From positions 1 to 9,922 of the forward strand of contig JAISQC010000224.1 of assembly GCA_031274465.1 (NCBI GenBank): a stretch of DNA of 9,922 bases, given 5' to 3'. This DNA is from Synergistaceae bacterium. GTDB taxonomy: Bacteria; Synergistota; Synergistia; Synergistales; Synergistaceae. Under the pieces are notes generated by a model. It was not told the DNA's origin. It was given only the letters and a program-made list of their open reading frames with translations, and searched no databases. Made by a program: the position numbers and the translations under genes. Below are positions 6,450 to 9,922 of this stretch, piece by piece; position 1 is the stretch's first letter; every line of letters begins with the position of its first letter.

Positions 6450-6579
6450 AGATACGCTGTACTGCTGATGTGGCACCTGCACAAAACCTGCAAGATAATG
6501 TAAGTGTTTTGGCTTCACACGGGCAGGTGGCAATCAGGTTCTATCTGCCAAAGCAGCGTACTAATGGGAGGTATGGGTA
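6450..6579 (+). promoter_or_regulatory. Leader and promoter region of the two-component genes
   Basis: About 130 bp without a gene. A weak sigma-70 candidate is GATAAT (6494-6499), 17 bp after TGGCAC (6471-6476); the -35 match is poor. TGGCACCTGC (6471-6480) and GCAGGTGGCA (6523-6532) form an inverted repeat with one mismatch. CCTGCA occurs twice near the candidate promoter, and CTGC-CAAA-GCAG (about 6545-6556) can form a small hairpin just before the ribosome site GGGAGG (6566-6571). I recognise no riboswitch. The 11-codon frame at 6468-6503 has no ribosome site. Confidence 0.35.
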
Positions 6580-7218
6580 ATGTCGATCAACTTGATACTC
6601 GCTGATGATCATCCATTGACCAGAGCTGGGCTCATGGCTTATCTGGCCAAAGAGCAGGACTTCAACGTGGTTGGCGAATATTCTGACGGAGAGGCGGCGC
6701 TTGCCGGAGTAAGGACGCTGAAACCCCAAGTCGCCCTGCTCGACATACGCATGCCGGGGCTGGACGGAGTGTCGATCACCCGCAAGATCAAAGAAGAGGG
6801 GCTGCCGGTCATAGCCCTAATGCTCACCAGCTACGACGCCCAGCAGTACGTTCTGTCGTCGCTCAGGGCCGGGGCCCGCGGCTACGTCCTTAAATCCTCG
6901 TCGGCCGACACGCTGGCGCGCGCCATCCGCATAGTGGCCCGAGGCGGCCTCTATCTGGACAGCGAGGTAGCCAGCACGGTGGAGGAGGGCGAGAACATGT
7001 CGCCCGAGCCGATATCGGCAAGGGAGCGCGAGGTGCTGCTTCTGGCCGCTAAAGGGCTGTCCGGCAAGGAGATAGCGTCACAGCTATTCATAAGCGAACG
7101 AACGGTGCAGACCCACCTCGCGAGCATATACGACAAGCTCGGCGCCCGCAACAAGACGGAGTCGATGCTGCTCGCCCTGAAATACGGGGTAGTCATGCTG
7201 GAGGAGCTTCTCGAATGA
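6580..7218 (+). CDS. NarL/FixJ-family response regulator with LuxR-type DNA-binding domain
   Basis: Transcription factor activated by phosphotransfer, presumably from the sensor kinase encoded next. It is 212 aa, normal for the family. Receiver domain (about 3-120): acidic pair Asp9-Asp10, phospho-acceptor Asp55 in LLDIRMPGLDG, switch Thr83 and conserved Lys105 in GYVLKSSS. Helix-turn-helix domain (about 145-200): SAREREVLLLAAKGLSGKEIA and ISERTVQTHLASIYDKLGARNKTE, the LuxR/GerE signature. The start ATG 6580 has GGGAGG 8 bases upstream; an ATG at 6573 is out of frame. Its target genes cannot be told from the window, though the inverted repeats upstream could be an autoregulatory site. Confidence 0.95.
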   Translation: MSINLILADDHPLTRAGLMAYLAKEQDFNVVGEYSDGEAALAGVRTLKPQVALLDIRMPGLDGVSITRKIKEEGLPVIALMLTSYDAQQYVLSSLRAGARGYVLKSSSADTLARAIRIVARGGLYLDSEVASTVEEGENMSPEPISAREREVLLLAAKGLSGKEIASQLFISERTVQTHLASIYDKLGARNKTESMLLALKYGVVMLEELLE

Positions 7219-7274
7219 CAGGACGGCACATCGCCGATAGGCGTCGCGTGCGCTGGGAATGTGGGTTCTTTTGA
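7215..7274 (+). other. 19-codon open frame bridging regulator stop and kinase start
   Basis: ATG at 7215 overlaps the regulator stop codon (ATGA) and has a very good GGAGGAG site (7200-7206) 8 bases upstream. The frame encodes 19 residues, beginning MTGRHIADRRRVRW and strongly basic, and ends with a TGA at 7272-7274 that overlaps a TTG (7271) in the kinase frame, giving TTGA. It may be a translational-coupling leader for the kinase, or it may be chance. Confidence 0.3.
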
Positions 7275-8641
7275 AACAGAAAAGCCGACTTTTTTACATC
7301 GCCCTGTCGGTTTTTTTGCCGCCCATCGGAATTTTTTTGCTCGCGGCGGCTGATTTGGTTTATTCTCAAAGGAACATGGAAACCCTGGCGCGGCTGTACG
7401 TGGAGCACTTCACGGAAAACATCGTGAGGCACTCCGATTATGGCGGCAATCTCACGGTATATGGCAACGTGGCGCTGCACGAGGGCTACGAGGGAGTGAC
7501 CGACTTGGAGCACTACCTGCTGTTCAAGCGGTTTCCGACCTTTGTCGCCATACTCGACGACAACGAGCGGTTCATCTATGGGGCCGAAAAGCTGAGGGAA
7601 CTGGCCGAAAACCCGGAGATCGAGCTTCCCGTAGGGATGGCGCGGGAAATTTACAATAAAGCCGGTGAGCGCCTGACCGTCGCCATGTACCGATCCGTGT
7701 CGGGGACGTTTTGGGTGGTGGGCGCGATATCCTGGAGCGACATGCCCGGCGCAACCGCGATGACTATCTTCCTGTGGCCTGTTCTCATAGCTTCGATGGC
7801 CCTTTGGAGCACGTTTGCCGTCTCAAACCTGTGGCATCACGTCATCAACCCGATCAGGTGGCTGGAGGAGAGAGTGTCGTCGCTCAAATGGGGCGCCGAG
7901 CCCCTGGACGAAAAGCCGCTCAGCGCGACAGCCCAGGTCAAAAAAATGCACGACACCCTAGTGCGGGTCTCGAAAGAGGCGATGAAGACTGCCCAAGTGA
8001 ACAGGACTTGCATGAACGACCTGGTGAACGTGCAGGAGGACGAGCGCACGAAGATTTCGCGCGACATACACGACGGGCCGCTTCAGGACGTGACGGCGCT
8101 GATCCAGCGCATTCACCTCGCAAGGAGGGCGGACAACACCCCGGAGGAGACTAGGAGCGAGCTCGATTTGGCGGAAAAAATAGCGTACGCGACGGTCAAG
8201 GAGATGCGCGCCCTTTGCGACTTCCTGAACCCGCCGTGGCTCGAACTCGGCCTGTCGCAGGCCTTGACCGAGCTGACCGAGCGGCAGTCCCTGCAATATG
8301 GGGTGAAGATATTCCTTGGGGTCGATGATGACCTCGACATGCCGGATTCCGTGACCCTCGCGTTTTTCAGGGTCGTTCAGGAGGCGGTGACCAACTCGGT
8401 GCGGCACGGCGAAGCGAAAAACATATGGATCGACCTCAAGAGAAACGACGACGGGACCGAACTCACTATTCAGGACGACGGGCACGGGTTCGAGATCAAG
8501 GAAGGGGATACCGCCGACCTTCGCGCCGAAGGGCACAGAGGGCTTTCCAACATGGAGGAGCGCATGACGCTGATCGGCGGGCGGCTGAAAATAATATCCT
8601 ATCTGGGGGAGGGGACCTGCATCAGAGGCCTTCTTCCATGA
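7259..8641 (+). CDS. Membrane sensor histidine kinase (HisKA_3 / NarX-like)
   Basis: Senses an unknown signal and phosphorylates the preceding NarL-type regulator. Counting from ATG 7259 (460 aa): first membrane helix about 11-34, an extracytoplasmic domain about 35-166 that looks like a small Cache/PAS-type fold (FPTFVAILDDNERFIYG, 92-108) but cannot be assigned further, second helix about 167-189, and a HAMP-like linker with VINPIRWLEERVSSLK (195-210). The dimerisation/phosphotransfer domain has SRDIHDGPLQDV with His271. The ATPase domain has FRVVQEAVTNSVRHG (370-384, N box), DDGHGF (406-411, G1) and GHRGLSNMEERMTLIGG (425-441, G2). The start is uncertain: ATG 7259 has no clear ribosome site, and TTG 7271 would give a typical positively charged N terminus (MKQKSR) before the first helix. 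It lies 40 bp after the regulator. Confidence 0.94.
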   Translation: MWVLLKQKSRLFYIALSVFLPPIGIFLLAAADLVYSQRNMETLARLYVEHFTENIVRHSDYGGNLTVYGNVALHEGYEGVTDLEHYLLFKRFPTFVAILDDNERFIYGAEKLRELAENPEIELPVGMAREIYNKAGERLTVAMYRSVSGTFWVVGAISWSDMPGATAMTIFLWPVLIASMALWSTFAVSNLWHHVINPIRWLEERVSSLKWGAEPLDEKPLSATAQVKKMHDTLVRVSKEAMKTAQVNRTCMNDLVNVQEDERTKISRDIHDGPLQDVTALIQRIHLARRADNTPEETRSELDLAEKIAYATVKEMRALCDFLNPPWLELGLSQALTELTERQSLQYGVKIFLGVDDDLDMPDSVTLAFFRVVQEAVTNSVRHGEAKNIWIDLKRNDDGTELTIQDDGHGFEIKEGDTADLRAEGHRGLSNMEERMTLIGGRLKIISYLGEGTCIRGLLP

Positions 8642-8741
8642 CGATATCCGCGATGCGCAATGTTTTCGTCGCGGCGTCGCATATTCCAATATTTGATATA
8701 AAATAACCACAAAGACGCGATGCAATTGGAGGAGTGCCGCG
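8642..8741 (+). promoter_or_regulatory. Intergenic gap before the beta-CASP gene, possible weak promoter
   Basis: This 100-bp gap contains an AT-rich patch with TATAAA / TAAAAT (8697-8704) that could be a -10 element about 40 bases before the start codon; I find no matching -35. No convincing terminator follows the kinase gene, so the next gene may be partly read through. The ribosome site GGAGGAG is at 8728-8734. Confidence 0.25.
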
Positions 8742-9922
8742 ATGTCGTCCGCAAGCATAAGTTTTCTGGGAGGAGCAGGGGAGGTGACGGGGTCCTCGTA
8801 CCTGCTGGATGCGAAGGGCGCTAGGATTCTCGTGGATTGCGGCATGTTCCAGGGGCACAAAGCCGACGAGAAAAACGTGGCGCAGTTCGATTTCGCGCCC
8901 GCCGACATCGACGCGGCGATACTGACGCACGCCCACATAGATCACAGCGGGCGCCTGCCGCTGCTCGTGAAAAGAGGTTTCAAGGGCGAGATATGGGCGA
9001 CCGACCCCACGATAGAGCTGGTCGAGGTGCTGCTTCGCGACACGGCGAAGCTGATGGCGGAGGAGGCAGAATGGCGCAGCCGGAAGAACTCGCGCAGGGG
9101 CCTGCCGGCGGTCAAGCCAGCCTACGGCGAGAGGGACGTCGAGGAGACGCTCGGGCGCTTTCGCTACATCCGTTACGACGAGCGCGCGGACATAGCGCCA
9201 GACGTCAGCATCCGATGCAGGGACGCCGGGCATATCGTCGGGTCCTCGATCACCGAGTTGTGGCTCGGAAGCGGAGACGGACAGGTGAAGATCGTTTTTT
9301 CGGGCGACATCGGGCCAAAGGACGTCGTCATCGAAAAGCGCCACGCGATCATAGAAGAAGCTGACTATGTAGTCATTGAATCTACTTACGGCGACAGGAG
9401 CCATAAAAACCTCGAGGACACGAGGGCCGAGTTCAGGCGCGCACTAGCGGCAGCCATCGCCTCCCGGGGCAAGATACTGATACCGACTTTCGCAGTGGAC
9501 AGGGCGCAGCGGGTGCTGTACGAGCTGAAGCGACTGCAGGGCGACCGTGACTTCCCCCGTATGCCGCGCATCTTCTTCGATTCGCCGATGGGTGAAAAAG
9601 CGACTCAGATATACGAAAAATACTCATCCCTCCTGTCGCGGGAGATACAGGACATCACCCGAAGCGGAGACAACCCGTTTCGCCCGGGAGGCATGAGCTG
9701 CACGAGCGCGGTGGCCGAATCCCGCGCCATCAACGAGGTGGGCGAAGCCATCGTGATGGCCGGAAGCGGCATGTGCTCCGGCGGAAGGATAATCCACCAT
9801 CTAAAGCACAATTTGTGGAACGCGAGCTGCAACGTGTTTTTCGTCGGCTATCAGGCTCACGGGACGCTTGGCCGCAGGCTGGTTGACGGAGAGAAGAACC
9901 TGCGCATCGCGGGGGAAGACGT
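8742..9922 (+). CDS. Beta-CASP metallo-beta-lactamase-fold nuclease (CPSF-73-like), 3' end outside window
   Basis: Zinc-dependent RNase or nuclease of the type related to eukaryotic CPSF-73 and bacterial TTHA0252. The frame stays open to the window edge (393 codons seen; the family is usually about 450-540 aa). The start ATG 8742 has GGAGGAG 7 bases upstream. Metallo-beta-lactamase motifs: SFLGGAGEVTGSSYLL (7-22), DCG (32-34), HAHIDHSG with His63, His65, Asp67 and His68, GHIVGSS with His164, and FSGDIG with Asp189. Beta-CASP features: ESTYGDRSH with Glu213, IPTFAVDRAQ (247-256), FFDSPMG (278-284), GSGMCSGGRIIHHLKH (341-356) and GYQAHGTLGRRL (369-380). The C-terminal zinc-binding His motif (G-F-S-A-H type, as I recall it) would lie just beyond the edge. 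It is unlikely to be a beta-lactamase. It is not obviously linked to the upstream two-component genes. Confidence 0.93.
   Translation, partial: MSSASISFLGGAGEVTGSSYLLDAKGARILVDCGMFQGHKADEKNVAQFDFAPADIDAAILTHAHIDHSGRLPLLVKRGFKGEIWATDPTIELVEVLLRDTAKLMAEEAEWRSRKNSRRGLPAVKPAYGERDVEETLGRFRYIRYDERADIAPDVSIRCRDAGHIVGSSITELWLGSGDGQVKIVFSGDIGPKDVVIEKRHAIIEEADYVVIESTYGDRSHKNLEDTRAEFRRALAAAIASRGKILIPTFAVDRAQRVLYELKRLQGDRDFPRMPRIFFDSPMGEKATQIYEKYSSLLSREIQDITRSGDNPFRPGGMSCTSAVAESRAINEVGEAIVMAGSGMCSGGRIIHHLKHNLWNASCNVFFVGYQAHGTLGRRLVDGEKNLRIAGED

Noticed and set aside
6470..6490. TGGCAC as the -24 element of a sigma-54 promoter
   Set aside because: The required TTGC-type -12 element does not occur at the correct spacing.
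6468..6503. 11-codon frame MWHLHKTCKIM as a possible leader peptide
   Set aside because: It has no ribosome binding site and no following attenuator-like hairpin with a T tract.
8649..8724. Repeated CGCGATGC near both ends of the gap before the beta-CASP gene
   Set aside because: Only 8 bp, asymmetric, and one copy continues differently; easily chance in GC-rich sequence.
8622..9404. Minus-strand open frame of 260 codons opposite the beta-CASP gene
   Set aside because: The plus-strand gene has full motif support; the reverse frame has none.

Overview
The window is about 9.9 kb of GC-rich bacterial chromosome (by eye) with ordinary dense coding and only short intergenic gaps. No gap exceeds 300 bases, and I see no mobile element, CRISPR array, tRNA or rRNA. 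The coding strands use ATA (Ile) and AGG (Arg) often. Together with a remB-gyrB pair, a family 1 encapsulin and the general gene set, this makes me think of a Synergistota-type anaerobe, but that placement is a guess from style and not from a marker comparison.

There are two strand blocks. The left block (about 1-3034) is read leftward. It holds malQ (4-alpha-glucanotransferase), then an AT-rich control region, then a two-gene iron-storage locus: an encapsulated ferritin-like protein ending in a cargo-loading peptide, followed by the encapsulin shell protein. A 15-bp-stem terminator at the left edge closes this locus. The right block (3097 to the end) is read rightward. It starts from a divergent promoter with a remB-gyrB-dCMP deaminase-HD hydrolase run whose first three genes overlap by a few bases, and a terminator follows the HD gene. 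After a 197-bp gap comes a NarL-type response regulator and its HisKA_3 sensor kinase. Last is a beta-CASP metallo-beta-lactamase-fold nuclease cut off by the window edge.

How they work together: the ferritin-like cargo oxidises Fe(II) and the encapsulin shell holds the mineral, so the two genes form one functional nanocompartment. RemB, GyrB and dCMP deaminase are tied by translational overlap; the shared theme is DNA topology and precursor supply, with RemB a DNA-binding regulator. The regulator and kinase form a membrane two-component system of unknown signal. The most unusual points are the complete EncFtn-encapsulin locus with its dyad-rich upstream region, and a 19-codon open frame that bridges the regulator stop (ATGA) to a possible TTG start of the kinase (TTGA). 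I did not find a clearly new multi-gene system.
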